NCBI GenBank assembly: GCA_003213275.1
Contig: QCNH01000003.1
Coordinates: 1-45,695 of the forward strand
Source of the DNA: Prochlorococcus sp. AG-424-M03
GTDB taxonomy: Bacteria > Cyanobacteriota > Cyanobacteriia > PCC-6307 > Cyanobiaceae
Length of the DNA: 45,695 nucleotides
Direction of reading: 5' to 3'
Below the pieces are notes generated by a model. That model saw only the letters and a list, made by a program, of their open reading frames with translations, ran no database searches and had not been told where the DNA came from. The first letter of the stretch is position 1, and every line of letters starts with the position of its first letter. The position numbers and the translations under genes are program-made. Positions 26,278 through 36,394 of the stretch are shown one piece after another.

Positions 26278-29200
26278 ATGGGTTTCGTTCCGCTTCATAA
26301 TCACAGTGATTACAGTCTGCTTGATGGAGCAAGTCAAATTTCTAAGATTGTAGATAGAGCATCTGATCTTGGAATGGATTCTATTGCTCTAACCGATCAT
26401 GGAGTTATGTATGGAGTTCTTGATCTAGTCAAGAAGTGTAAAGAGAAAGGTATAAAACCAATTATTGGTAATGAAATGTATGTAATAAATGGTTCTATTG
26501 ATGATCCTCAACCAAAAAAGGAAAAAAGATATCATTTGGTGGTGTTAGCAAAAAATCATACTGGCTATAAGAATCTCGTAAAATTAACGACAATTAGCCA
26601 CTTAAATGGGATGAGAGGTAGAGGTATCTTTTCTAGACCATGTATTGATAAATTTCTTTTAAATAAATATAAGGATGGTCTTATTGTTTCTACAGCTTGT
26701 CTTGGAGGTGAGATACCTCAAGCAATCTTGAAAGGAAGATTAGATGTAGCAGAGGATATAGCTCTTTGGTATAAAAAATTATTTGCCGATGATTTTTATT
26801 TAGAAATCCAAGATCACGGATCTATTGAGGACAGAATTGTTAATGTAGAAATATTAAAAATTGGTAAGAAGCATCAAATAAAAGTAATAGCTACCAATGA
26901 TGCTCATTACATATCAAATATGGATGTTGAAGCACATGATGCTTTGCTTTGTGTATTAACAGGAAAACTAATAAGCGATGAAAAAAGATTGAGATATACC
27001 GGCACTGAATATATTAAAAGTGAGAATGAAATGCTTGAACTCTTTAAAGATCATATTGATGATGAATCAATTAAAGAGGCAGTCAATAATACAGTAGAAA
27101 TTTCCCAAAAAATTGAAGTATTTGATTTGTTTGGTAAATATAGAATGCCAAAATTCCCTCTTAATCAAAACACAGATTCATTTGCTTTACTAACAAAATT
27201 ATCTTATGAAGGTCTTTTAAAAAGACTTAAAAAAAACAATCTAACAGAAGTAGATGAGAATTATAAAAAAAGACTATCTTCGGAATTGAAAATTATAAAA
27301 GATATGGGTTTTCCAGATTATTTTTTGGTTGTTTGGGACTATATCAAATTTGCTAGAGATAACTCTATCCCCGTAGGACCGGGTAGAGGTTCTGCAGCAG
27401 GTTCACTAGTAGCCTATGTTCTTCAAATAACAAATATAGATCCTGTTGAGCATGGACTATTGTTTGAGAGATTCTTAAATCCCGCTAGAAAGTCTATGCC
27501 AGATATTGATACTGACTTCTGTATTGATAGGAGAAATGAAGTTATTGATTATGTTACTAATCGATATGGAGAGGACAAAGTTGCACAAATAATTACTTTT
27601 AATAAAATGACTTCTAAGGCGGTTTTGAAAGATGTAGCAAGGGTTCTTGATATACCTTATGGAGAAGCGGATAAATTGGCTAAGTTGATACCAGTTGTAA
27701 GAGGAAAACCTTATAAACTTAATGAAATGATTGATAAGAATTCTCCTAGCCATGAGTTTAGAGATAAATATATTAATGACAATAGGGTAAAAAAATGGAT
27801 TGATTTGGCTTTAAGAATTGAAGGAACTAATAAAACATATGGAGTTCATGCTGCAGGAGTTGTTATTGCATCAGATCCTCTCGATGAACTAGTACCTCTT
27901 CAAAGGAATAATGAAGGACAAATAATAACCCAATATTCTATGGATGATATTGAATCTCTTGGATTATTGAAAATGGATTTCTTGGGTTTAAAGAATCTTA
28001 CAATGATAGAAAAGACAGTTTCTCTGATTAATCAATCAACTGGTAAGACAATAAATATTGATAATTTACCTCAAAGTGATTCTAAAACCTTTGAGCTTAT
28101 TGGGAGAGGAGATCTTGAAGGTATATTTCAACTTGAATCTTCTGGTATGAAACAGGTTGTAAAGGACTTTAAACCTAACTCACTTGAGGATATATCTTCT
28201 ATCTTGGCTCTTTATAGACCTGGTCCTCTTGATGCTGGCCTTATACCTAAATTCATAAATAGAAAAAATGGGAATGAAAAGGTAGATTTTCCTCATCCTT
28301 TTATTAAGTCAATCCTTACAGAAACATATGGAATAATGGTATATCAAGAACAAATTATGAAAATTGCTCAAGATTTGGCCGGTTATTCATTAGGTGATGC
28401 TGATTTACTTCGAAGAGCAATGGGTAAAAAGAAAGTATCAGAAATGGTAAAACATAGGAATATTTTCGTAGAGGGCTCTATGAAGAAGGGTGTAGATGAA
28501 AAATTAGCTAATGATCTTTTTGATCAAATGGTTTTATTTGCAGAATATTGTTTTAACAAAAGTCACTCAACTGCTTATGGTGCAGTAACTTATCAAACTG
28601 CATTTTTAAAAGCTCATTTTCCTGTTGCATATATGGCAGCCCTTCTAAGTGTAAATTCTGGCTCTAGCGACAAGATGCAAAGATATATTTCTAATTGTTA
28701 TTCCATGGGAATTGAAGTTATCTCACCAAGCATTAATTTCTCAGGAATTGATTTCACTATTAAAAATAATCAGATTTTATTCGGACTTTCTGCAATTAAA
28801 AATTTGGGAGATTCAGCGATAAGAAACATTATTGAAAATCGTAATAATTTTGGAAGTTTCAAGTCATTATCAGATTTGTGCGATCGTTTACCTTCTAATG
28901 TTCTCAACAAAAGAAGCCTAGAATCACTAATTCATTGTGGAGCGCTGGATGAGTTTTCAAATGATAATAATAGAGCTCAATTATTGTCAGATCTAGAACA
29001 TGTCATTGAATGGGCTTCTTCAAGAAATAGAGATAGATTGTCAGGCCAAGGAAATTTATTTGATTCTAAAGAAGAATTTTCAAATGTAGCATTTTCAAAT
29101 GCCCAATTAGCAAAGGTTGATGATTATTCACTTATTGAGAAGTTAAAGTTAGAAAAGCAGCTCTTGGGCTTTTACTTATCTGACCATCCTCTAAAACATT

Positions 29201-29775
29201 TAACTAAGCCAGCAAAACTTGTATCTCCAATTAGTATTTCACAGCTAGAAGAAACAAAAGATAGAACCAAAGTCTCTTTAGTTGGGATGATACCTGAATT
29301 AAAACAAATCACAACAAGAAAAGGAGATAGGATGGCTATAGTTCAGCTTGAAGATCTTTCTGGGAGTTGCGAAGCAATAGTTTTTCCTAAAACTTATATC
29401 AGATTATCTGAATTTCTATTGACTGATACTAGATTATTGGTGTGGGGAACTATAGATAAAAAAAGTGATAAAACTCAATTAATAATTGATGATTGTAGAG
29501 AAATTGATAACCTTAAATTGCTTATTATTAATCTTGAAAGTTCTCAAGCATCTGATATAAGAGTTCAAAATACTTTAAGAGACTGTTTAATTAAATTTAA
29601 GCCAGATAAGGGCAAATGTGGAATAAAGATACCAGTTTTAGCTGCAGTAAGAAATAAAAATAATGTTACCTATGTTAAATTCGGTGAACAATTTTGTATT
29701 GGTGACATACAAGGGGCAATCAAACTATTAGAAGATAAATCATTTCAAGTTAATTTGAAATCATTAGTTTCATAG
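26278..29775 (+). CDS. dnaE: DNA polymerase III alpha subunit DnaE, intein-free
   Basis: Replicative polymerase of 1165 residues. The N-terminal PHP domain starts HNHSDYSLLDG; the polymerase active-site motif PDIDTDF has D409 and D411, and a third acidic site lies in KMDFLGLKNLT. A helix-hairpin-helix segment and an OB domain follow near the C-terminus (TKVSLVGMIPELKQITTRKGDRMAI). Many cyanobacteria carry a split intein between Tyr and Cys of AEYCFNKSHS; here that site (28540-28560) is uninterrupted and the gene is one piece. ATG 26278 is preferred to TTG 26272. It is convergent with the PAM68-like gene after 1 base. Confidence 0.98.
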   Translation: MGFVPLHNHSDYSLLDGASQISKIVDRASDLGMDSIALTDHGVMYGVLDLVKKCKEKGIKPIIGNEMYVINGSIDDPQPKKEKRYHLVVLAKNHTGYKNLVKLTTISHLNGMRGRGIFSRPCIDKFLLNKYKDGLIVSTACLGGEIPQAILKGRLDVAEDIALWYKKLFADDFYLEIQDHGSIEDRIVNVEILKIGKKHQIKVIATNDAHYISNMDVEAHDALLCVLTGKLISDEKRLRYTGTEYIKSENEMLELFKDHIDDESIKEAVNNTVEISQKIEVFDLFGKYRMPKFPLNQNTDSFALLTKLSYEGLLKRLKKNNLTEVDENYKKRLSSELKIIKDMGFPDYFLVVWDYIKFARDNSIPVGPGRGSAAGSLVAYVLQITNIDPVEHGLLFERFLNPARKSMPDIDTDFCIDRRNEVIDYVTNRYGEDKVAQIITFNKMTSKAVLKDVARVLDIPYGEADKLAKLIPVVRGKPYKLNEMIDKNSPSHEFRDKYINDNRVKKWIDLALRIEGTNKTYGVHAAGVVIASDPLDELVPLQRNNEGQIITQYSMDDIESLGLLKMDFLGLKNLTMIEKTVSLINQSTGKTINIDNLPQSDSKTFELIGRGDLEGIFQLESSGMKQVVKDFKPNSLEDISSILALYRPGPLDAGLIPKFINRKNGNEKVDFPHPFIKSILTETYGIMVYQEQIMKIAQDLAGYSLGDADLLRRAMGKKKVSEMVKHRNIFVEGSMKKGVDEKLANDLFDQMVLFAEYCFNKSHSTAYGAVTYQTAFLKAHFPVAYMAALLSVNSGSSDKMQRYISNCYSMGIEVISPSINFSGIDFTIKNNQILFGLSAIKNLGDSAIRNIIENRNNFGSFKSLSDLCDRLPSNVLNKRSLESLIHCGALDEFSNDNNRAQLLSDLEHVIEWASSRNRDRLSGQGNLFDSKEEFSNVAFSNAQLAKVDDYSLIEKLKLEKQLLGFYLSDHPLKHLTKPAKLVSPISISQLEETKDRTKVSLVGMIPELKQITTRKGDRMAIVQLEDLSGSCEAIVFPKTYIRLSEFLLTDTRLLVWGTIDKKSDKTQLIIDDCREIDNLKLLIINLESSQASDIRVQNTLRDCLIKFKPDKGKCGIKIPVLAAVRNKNNVTYVKFGEQFCIGDIQGAIKLLEDKSFQVNLKSLVS

Positions 29776-29776
29776 A

Positions 29777-30226
29777 TTAACTATTCTCATCATAATTTTG
29801 AGTTGCAGGTTTGAAGGCTGCTTTTGCTCTTTGTATGTTCAATGGAATATTTTCTATACCCAAAAATGATCCAGGCTCCTTATCCCAACTAGCTGATAAT
29901 ATTCCAAAGCTCAATCCTGCAAGACCTAATAAAAAAAACAAAGCTGAAATTGCAATTGTTGAAGAAGGAGGAATTTCAGCAATATTTCTAGTAACAATAA
30001 AGTAGCTCACAACAAAAACTGACATACCCATTATTGTAGGTATTCCTGTAGTAAAAAAAATTCTTCTGGCCATTCTATCAGCTACATATTTAGGTATCCC
30101 ACTTGAGGTTTGTTTTGGGGTGGTTGATATATTAGATTTTTTTTCAATATTAGAGAATGCAGTTTTCTCAGATAAATCTCTTTTCTTTTTATTAAGGAAC
30201 TTTTTTTTGGATTGTTTTTTATTCAT
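29777..30226 (-). CDS. PAM68-like photosystem II assembly protein
   Basis: 149 residues: a lysine-rich N-terminus, then IPKYVADRMARRIFFTTGIPTIMG, two hydrophobic helices, and SFGILSASWDKEPGSFLGIEN. This order is diagnostic for the PAM68 family (DUF3464), which helps assemble photosystem II in the thylakoid membrane. TTG 30229 and ATG 30226 are in-frame neighbours; ATG is preferred. It follows rpsO by 9 bases, a coupling of photosystem assembly with a ribosomal gene. Confidence 0.88.
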   Translation of the reverse strand: MNKKQSKKKFLNKKKRDLSEKTAFSNIEKKSNISTTPKQTSSGIPKYVADRMARRIFFTTGIPTIMGMSVFVVSYFIVTRNIAEIPPSSTIAISALFFLLGLAGLSFGILSASWDKEPGSFLGIENIPLNIQRAKAAFKPATQNYDENS

Positions 30227-30235
30227 CAATGGAAA

Positions 30236-30505
30236 TCATCCTCTGATTCCAATTTTCTTTACAAGATCTTGATATTTTTGAACGTTTTTATCTTTTATGT
30301 ATGATAGTAATCTTTTTCTTTTACCAATCATTTTTAATAAACCCTGCCTTGAGGCAAAATCATGAATGTTCCCTTGTAGATGATCACTTAATTTGGAAAT
30401 TCTTTTAGATAGGATTGCAACTTGAATTTCCACTGAGCCTGTATCGGTTGCGTGCACTTGATGGGTTTCAATAAGTTTCTGTTTTTCAGCTGTATCTAAT
30501 GACAT
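30236..30505 (-). CDS. rpsO: 30S ribosomal protein S15
   Basis: Primary rRNA-binding protein of the small subunit, 89 residues, with the conserved [17 protein letters not shown] and [29 protein letters not shown] segments in order. Length is exactly typical. It is placed between ruvA (33 bases upstream) and the PAM68-like gene. Confidence 0.98.
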   Translation of the reverse strand: MSLDTAEKQKLIETHQVHATDTGSVEIQVAILSKRISKLSDHLQGNIHDFASRQGLLKMIGKRKRLLSYIKDKNVQKYQDLVKKIGIRG

Positions 30506-30538
30506 AAAATTTATTTTCTTATATTCTATGATACTACG

Positions 30539-31216
30539 TCATCTAGCTAAATTACTACTATCCTTATTTAGATAATTCATAGCTAATTTCAATAAATTTT
30601 CAAATGATAAATTGTTTTCATTTTTAGCAAAGAGATCTACTTCTTTAAGAAGAATAGGCAAAATAGTCTCTATTTCTTTATTTTTATAATTTAATGATTT
30701 AAGGGTTAACTGAAGATCCTCCATCATTTTATTAATTTCAGGATCCTTAATCTCTAATTCATCTTTGCTTTTTTCTTCTTCAAATAGAATTTCACTTTTA
30801 AATTTACTTTTTAATTCTAAGATTAATCGATCACTCATTTTTTGTCCTATACCAGGTACAGAACATATTAATTTTTTATTTTGTGTTTTTATTGCATTGA
30901 TAAGTTCACTAATAGAAAATTTATTTAATATCCCCATACCAATTTGAGATCCAACACCTCTAATACTTAATATTTCAATAAAGAAATTCTTTTGATCCTT
31001 TGATGTAAAGCCAAATAACAAATCTGAATCTTCTTTCTTGATATGCTTTATCCAAAGAGTGATGTTTTTATTAGATATCTGAGTTGTTTTTAATTTGAGA
31101 AAAAAGGTTTCAAGTATTTGTATTTCGTATCCTAATCCTTGACAATTTACTAAAACAAAAAATTTTTGATTAGTATGCCATAATTCAACCAACTCTCCAT
31201 TTATCCAACTAATCAA
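30539..31216 (-). CDS. ruvA: Holliday junction branch-migration protein RuvA
   Basis: Tetrameric junction-binding subunit of RuvAB. The 225-residue protein has an N-terminal OB domain (MISWINGELVELW), a helix-hairpin-helix region (IRGVGSQIGMGIL and SVPGIGQKMSDRLILELK) and a C-terminal RuvB-contact domain. It is about 20 residues longer than the E. coli protein because of an acidic, lysine-rich linker. The start is TTG, directly abutting the TAA of the upstream gene. Confidence 0.95.
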   Translation of the reverse strand: MISWINGELVELWHTNQKFFVLVNCQGLGYEIQILETFFLKLKTTQISNKNITLWIKHIKKEDSDLLFGFTSKDQKNFFIEILSIRGVGSQIGMGILNKFSISELINAIKTQNKKLICSVPGIGQKMSDRLILELKSKFKSEILFEEEKSKDELEIKDPEINKMMEDLQLTLKSLNYKNKEIETILPILLKEVDLFAKNENNLSFENLLKLAMNYLNKDSSNLAR

Positions 31217-31573
31217 TTAACCACCATCCACTTGACATCCTATTAGCGCTCCTGCAGTCCCTCCAGCAGGTACGGCCCAAAATCTATCTTTCCCTCTAGA
31301 GGAGGATAGTGCTATACCAGCACCAAGAATACCTCCAATAAGAGAGCCTTCACTACAGTCATTATCATCTATTTTTTCAGCTTTACCTTGACCTCCACAA
31401 GGTATTACAATTTCAACTTCATAACTTTTCACGTAGCCTGGGTTTGATTTCGTCCCAGGAATGTATTCCTCTCTATATTCAGTTCTTGTACAAGTTACTG
31501 ACTTTGGAGTTGTTGCATTAACTTGAACAATAGGAGAAAAACAAAATAATAAAGCTAAATAAAAAAATCTCAC
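31217..31573 (-). CDS. secreted glycine-zipper-like protein of unknown function
   Basis: 118 residues with a signal peptide (MRFFYLALLFCFSPIVQVNA, cleavage after about residue 21). The mature part has four cysteines, a Tyr/Glu-rich middle and the C-terminal repeat GSLIGGILGAGIAL ... VPAGGTAGALIGCQ. That Gly-x3-Gly pattern is typical of outer-membrane or periplasmic glycine-zipper proteins. The start is GTG. Its stop touches the ruvA start with no gap, so the two are cotranscribed although functionally unrelated. Confidence 0.75.
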   Translation of the reverse strand: MRFFYLALLFCFSPIVQVNATTPKSVTCTRTEYREEYIPGTKSNPGYVKSYEVEIVIPCGGQGKAEKIDDNDCSEGSLIGGILGAGIALSSSRGKDRFWAVPAGGTAGALIGCQVDGG

Positions 31574-31599
31574 TTTTTTTATATTATGATAATTATATT

Positions 31600-32490
31600 C
31601 TATGTCCTTTTGATTAATTTGGTAGTAGATATAATAGTTCCTAATAAAACTAATGAGGCGCCTAATAAAAAATTTATGTTTATTATTTCACGAAAAAATA
31701 AAAACCCCCAAATTGAGCCAAATAAAACTTGTAAATAGTTAATTGTAGAAGCTTCAGAAGCAGGTAAATTTTTTAACCCTATAGTTAAGAAAGTCTGACC
31801 TAATTGAGTAAATAAGCCAATTCCAATTATCCAAACTAATTCATTCCAATTTGGAGTAACCCAGTTGATTAATACAATCGGCAATAAGGTTGTAAAAGAA
31901 ACAAGCGGAAAATATTCAATAATTACATAAACATCTTCAGTAAATGAAAGTTTCTTAACCGTAACGTAAGCTAATGCAGTGCAGATTGCTCCAAGAAATG
32001 CTATCGAAATCGAAACATTTTTAATTTCAACGTTTATATTTGATAATTGACTTGGATTTAAAATTACTAATATTCCAATCCAACCAATAATTAATGCAAT
32101 AATTATATTTCGAGTTATTTTTTCATTTATAAATATGCCAGCAAATATAGATATAAAAATAGGATATGTGTACTGAATGACAGTAGATATACTAAGAGGC
32201 ATATTTCTAATAGCATAAAAAATACAAACTAAGGCTAAAGTTCCTAAAACACCTCTTAATATAAGTAATGGTCTATTTTTGCCCCAAGGATTTATATTTT
32301 TTAGATTAATTATGAATAATGTAATAATTAGACTTAACAATGATCTGAATAATACTAATTCATAAATAGGTATCCTCTTATCAATATTTTTTACGCACAA
32401 AGTCATCAAACTAAAGAAGAATGATGCCAATACCAAATTAAACTTATTCAATGAATTAAATTTTTTTTCAAATTCTGCGATTATTATCAT
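31600..32490 (-). CDS. DMT-superfamily permease (EamA type)
   Basis: Ten-helix membrane protein of 296 residues made of two EamA repeats (LFRSLLSLIITLF ... RGVLGTLALVCIFYAIRNMPLSISTVIQYTYP in two blocks, then PASEASTINYLQVLFGSIWGFLFFREI). The YP/E motif IQYTYPIFISIFAGIFINEKI is typical of metabolite exporters of this family. Substrate is unknown. It is divergent from dnaG with a 93-base spacer. Confidence 0.88.
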   Translation of the reverse strand: MIIIAEFEKKFNSLNKFNLVLASFFFSLMTLCVKNIDKRIPIYELVLFRSLLSLIITLFIINLKNINPWGKNRPLLILRGVLGTLALVCIFYAIRNMPLSISTVIQYTYPIFISIFAGIFINEKITRNIIIALIIGWIGILVILNPSQLSNINVEIKNVSISIAFLGAICTALAYVTVKKLSFTEDVYVIIEYFPLVSFTTLLPIVLINWVTPNWNELVWIIGIGLFTQLGQTFLTIGLKNLPASEASTINYLQVLFGSIWGFLFFREIININFLLGASLVLLGTIISTTKLIKRT

Positions 32491-32583
32491 TTAAAAATAG
32501 TTTTTTTGTGAAATTAAGTAGATTCTTATTTCATTTTGACCTATAACAAATAAATTAATATTTGTTGTTTGACTAAAATCTCA

Positions 32584-34617
32584 ATGGTTCATTCTATTCA
32601 CCCAAGAACTGTTCAAGAGGTTAAGGAAAAGGCAGATATTGTTGACGTTATATCTGAACATATTGTTCTTAAGAAGAAAGGCAAGGAATTTGTTGGAATT
32701 TGTCCTTTTCATGATGATACTAAGCCATCTATGACAGTATCACCAAGTAAACAATTCTATTATTGTTTTTCTTGTGGTGCTGGTGGTAACTCTATTAAAT
32801 TTTTAATGGAATTTACTCGTGCAAATTTTTCTGATGTTGTACTTTCTCTTGCTAAGAAAAATAATATTAATGTTGAAAATGTTGAAGGTCCACAAGTAGA
32901 AGCATATAAAAAACAATTATCTAGAAAGGAAAAGCTTTATAAAATATTAAGTGTCACTAAAAATTGGTTTAAGTCTCAATTAAATAATTCTCTAGGTGTT
33001 GAAGCCATGAAATATTTATCATCCAAGAGAAAATTGAGTAATAAAATTATTGATGACTTTGAATTAGGTTTTGCCCCAAATTCATGGAATGATTTATTTA
33101 ACTATCTATCCAAGGTAGAAAAATTTCCAATAGATTTAATATTGGCCTCAGGTCTTGCTATTTCAAAAGAAAATTCTGACAGGATATATGATCGTTTTAG
33201 AAATCGATTAATCGTTCCAATACATGATATGCAAGGACGAGTAGTTGCCTTTGGTGGAAGATCTCTTGATGGAAAGGAACCCAAATATCTTAATTCTCCT
33301 GAATCAGACATATTTGAAAAAGGGAAAATGTTATTTGCATATGAAAAAGCATCTAGCAATATTAGAAAAAGAGATAAAGCTATTATTGTTGAAGGATACT
33401 TTGATGTAATTTCTCTTCATGCAAAGGGTATTACTAATTCTGTAGCTTCCCTAGGTACCGCATTAAATAAATATCAAATTTCTCAATTATGTAGATGTAC
33501 AGATAATAAAAATATAATCTTGAATTTTGATTCTGATAATGCAGGGATATTAGCTACAAAAAGAGTAATAAAAGAAGTCGAAAGCTTATCTCTCCATGAT
33601 CAAATTAATCTAAAGATACTTCAACTTAATGATTTTAAAGATCCTGACGAATTTTTGAATAATCATACTCCACAAGATTACTTTAACTTAATTGATAATT
33701 CATCCTTTTGGATTGATTGGGAGATTGATCAGATTTTTAAAGATAAAGATTTAACTAAGGCTGAAAATTTCCAGAGTGTAATTTCTTTATTGGTAAAATT
33801 GTTGAGTAAATTACCACATTCATCAACCAGAACACATTACTTACAAAAAGTTTCCGAACGATTGAGTAAGGGACAAGCAAGGTTAGCGATACAGTTTGAA
33901 CAAGATCTACGAAATCAAGTTAAGGGATTTCGTTGGCATGGTAGATCAAAAAAATTTGAACAACCAAATGAAATTTCTCGGCGTGAGAAAAATGAATCTG
34001 AAATAATTTTTTATTATTTACATTGTCCTGATCTTCGTCTTTTTATTCGCGATGAATTTTTTAAAAGAGAAATTAATGCTTTCACTACTAAATATATTCA
34101 AAATTTGTGGGAAACTATTTCAAAAATTGAACAAACTAATTTGGGTTTAAATTATTTAAATGAATTAAAACAATCAAATAGTCATATTCTACAAAAAGAG
34201 TTTTCTGCTATTAACTTAATTTCACTTTTAGCTGACTACTTAGCTATTAATAATCCTGATTCATCAAATAAAATTAATAATTTTGTTAACCCAAATGAAT
34301 TGTTTTTAACATTGCTTAGTAATCCTAAAGAAAATTTACTTGGAACTTTATCACTTCTTGAGAAATATAATTCTTTAAAAAGATGTAGACACTTGATTGA
34401 ATCTTGGGCATCTCAACGATTAAAAACGTTAGAAAACTGTATATCTATCTTGATTGATAATTCCTCTTCAGGTTTATCAGAGACTAATAAAGAGATAGAA
34501 GATCTTTTCAAGGATTTAAACTCAGATGCTATTAAATTTCAGGAATTATATTATCTTGAAAGACAACATATGAATTTTTTAGATAAACAACGCTGTGGCA
34601 ATTTTATTGCTAGTTAA
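32584..34617 (+). CDS. dnaG: DNA primase DnaG
   Basis: Primes replication. The 677-residue protein has the CHC2 zinc domain (C40, H43, C61, C64), then the TOPRIM core with E270 (IIVEGYFDVISL) and the acidic pair D316/D318 (FDSDNAG), and a helical C-terminal domain that should bind the DnaB helicase. A TTG at 32569 would add 5 residues; ATG 32584 (MVHSIHPRTVQEV) is the family-like start. Confidence 0.97.
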   Translation: MVHSIHPRTVQEVKEKADIVDVISEHIVLKKKGKEFVGICPFHDDTKPSMTVSPSKQFYYCFSCGAGGNSIKFLMEFTRANFSDVVLSLAKKNNINVENVEGPQVEAYKKQLSRKEKLYKILSVTKNWFKSQLNNSLGVEAMKYLSSKRKLSNKIIDDFELGFAPNSWNDLFNYLSKVEKFPIDLILASGLAISKENSDRIYDRFRNRLIVPIHDMQGRVVAFGGRSLDGKEPKYLNSPESDIFEKGKMLFAYEKASSNIRKRDKAIIVEGYFDVISLHAKGITNSVASLGTALNKYQISQLCRCTDNKNIILNFDSDNAGILATKRVIKEVESLSLHDQINLKILQLNDFKDPDEFLNNHTPQDYFNLIDNSSFWIDWEIDQIFKDKDLTKAENFQSVISLLVKLLSKLPHSSTRTHYLQKVSERLSKGQARLAIQFEQDLRNQVKGFRWHGRSKKFEQPNEISRREKNESEIIFYYLHCPDLRLFIRDEFFKREINAFTTKYIQNLWETISKIEQTNLGLNYLNELKQSNSHILQKEFSAINLISLLADYLAINNPDSSNKINNFVNPNELFLTLLSNPKENLLGTLSLLEKYNSLKRCRHLIESWASQRLKTLENCISILIDNSSSGLSETNKEIEDLFKDLNSDAIKFQELYYLERQHMNFLDKQRCGNFIAS

Positions 34618-34632
34618 CATGTTTATTTGAAT

Positions 34633-35100
34633 TTATAGACAGTATTTTTTAATCATATTTTTTACCTTTTTAGGCTTGTCTTCAAGAATATAAGCCTCTA
34701 CTTCTTTTGCATAAGTTCCAGAAAAATTTGAAGTAGAGAACTCTAACGATCTCCTCTTACTTTGATGTAATTTACCTTCTAATTTTTTTATGTCCCCCAC
34801 GGTCTTATTGTTGTTACATTTTTGTATGGCATGAGTAGCTTCATGTCTTAATGCTTTTCTTACTGCCAATTCTGTTTTGAAGTTATCTTTGTTTGGTCGC
34901 TTATTTTCATTTCTATAATTTGTTTTCCTTTTCGCATTTTCAGTACATATTATTATTTTATTTTCTACAAAATTATGTAGTCCTTTTATTTCTTTATTTA
35001 AGAGACATTCAATTTTATTTTCTTCAACTATGTAGTTTGCTTTTATTAATAAGTCAAGAATCTCTTTATCTAATTTGCTTAGAAATATAATAAATTCCAT
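34633..35100 (-). CDS. putative HExxH zinc metallopeptidase in the umuDC operon
   Basis: 155 residues without a signal peptide or membrane span, so cytosolic. The key motif is H86-E87-A-T-H90 in LRHEATHAIQKC, a zincin signature, followed about 42 residues later by KEVEAYILED, whose glutamates (E133, E135) could be the third zinc ligand. FVENKIIICTEN (residues 44-55) before it recalls the layout of M76/ATP23 peptidases, but similarity is weak and judged by eye. The ATG lies 7 bases after the umuC stop, so it should be cotranscribed with umuDC and possibly damage-induced. Substrate is unknown; zinc binding is inferred. Confidence 0.7.
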   Translation of the reverse strand: MEFIIFLSKLDKEILDLLIKANYIVEENKIECLLNKEIKGLHNFVENKIIICTENAKRKTNYRNENKRPNKDNFKTELAVRKALRHEATHAIQKCNNNKTVGDIKKLEGKLHQSKRRSLEFSTSNFSGTYAKEVEAYILEDKPKKVKNMIKKYCL

Positions 35101-35107
35101 ATTTTTT

Positions 35108-36394
35108 TTATTTTACTATAGTTGGAATCTGGTCTATATCAGTTGTAGATGAGTGACTTAAGAAATTCTTATTCATCGTCCAACTTTTTGGCGTTTTTGT
35201 AATAGCCCATGTAATTGCATTGTTATTAAATCTTTTATTTAATAAATCAATAGTTCTCATTAGATTTGTTGATTTTTTTAGGTCTTTTTGAGATTTGTAA
35301 TTGATAACTGATTGCTGTAAATATTCGCTATTAGTTAAATCCTGCATTAAAACACCAGCTTTTGAAAACTTATATTCGGGATTATAAATTTCTTTAGATA
35401 ATTCAACTACTATTTTTAAAATGCTGTTTGTGTCATCTGTTGCACTTGTAAGCTTTCTATGAGCACTTCTTTGATAATTTTGATTTGAATATTTACTGGT
35501 TCTGGCAAATACTCTAATATTAGATGATTGCAAATTCTGACTTCTCATTTTTTCAGATGCTTTTATTGCGTGAGTCGCCAGTGCTTGAGTTAAGTCTTCT
35601 AATTTTGTGACAGGAGTACCGAAACTCCTGCTTACCTGGATTTCTTTCTTTGACTTCTTGTTTTTTTCTATAGGCAGACATTTATAACCTTTTAGTTCTA
35701 ATTGCAATCTTTTTCCTATTATGCCTAGTTTCTTAATGATTTCATTTTCTTCCATATCTCTTAATTCTCTCGCATTTTTAATACCTTTACCTTGCAACCA
35801 ATTAGAGGTTTGTCTTCCGACTCCCCATATCTTATCTACACTAATTCTTTTTAAATAATTATTCTCATTTCTGGTTCTAGCTAAATCAAATATTCCAGCT
35901 GAATAATCAATATTTTTAGCTAATTTATTAGCAATTTTTGCTCTTACTTTATTTTCTCCTATTCCTACTGTTATGGTAATCCCTAGATTCTGATATATTA
36001 ATGATCTTATGTTTCTAGCCCAAGGATATAGATTTTTATCATTAGGTCTAGAAATCGAGACAAATGCTTCGTCAATAGAATAAATTTCTATTTCTTCACA
36101 GTAGTTTTTTAGTAAATGCATTAGTCTTCTGCTCATATCGCCGTAAAGCGAGTAGTTTGAGCTTAAGACTGCTACATCTAATTTATTTAATTTTTCTTTG
36201 ACCTTAAAATAAGGAGTTCCCATTTTAATTTTTAAAGCTCGCGCTTCAGGACTTCTCGCAATGATACATCCGTCATTATTAGATAAAATTACTACTGGTT
36301 TATTTCTCAAATTAGGATTAATATTTTGTTCACATGACGCATAAAAATTATTAGCATCTATAAGAGCTATAGCATTAATACTGGAAATTCTCAT
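35108..36394 (-). CDS. umuC: DNA polymerase V catalytic subunit UmuC
   Basis: Y-family translesion polymerase that copies past UV lesions with UmuD'2. From the ATG at 36394 it has 428 residues. D13 (LIDANNFYASCEQ) and D108-E109 (YSIDEAF) are the catalytic acids, and the little-finger region contains KKEIQVSRSFGTPV. ATG 36394 shares one base with the umuD stop (TGATG), so the pair is translationally coupled. TTG 36397 is the alternative start. Confidence 0.96.
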   Translation of the reverse strand: MRISSINAIALIDANNFYASCEQNINPNLRNKPVVILSNNDGCIIARSPEARALKIKMGTPYFKVKEKLNKLDVAVLSSNYSLYGDMSRRLMHLLKNYCEEIEIYSIDEAFVSISRPNDKNLYPWARNIRSLIYQNLGITITVGIGENKVRAKIANKLAKNIDYSAGIFDLARTRNENNYLKRISVDKIWGVGRQTSNWLQGKGIKNARELRDMEENEIIKKLGIIGKRLQLELKGYKCLPIEKNKKSKKEIQVSRSFGTPVTKLEDLTQALATHAIKASEKMRSQNLQSSNIRVFARTSKYSNQNYQRSAHRKLTSATDDTNSILKIVVELSKEIYNPEYKFSKAGVLMQDLTNSEYLQQSVINYKSQKDLKKSTNLMRTIDLLNKRFNNNAITWAITKTPKSWTMNKNFLSHSSTTDIDQIPTIVK

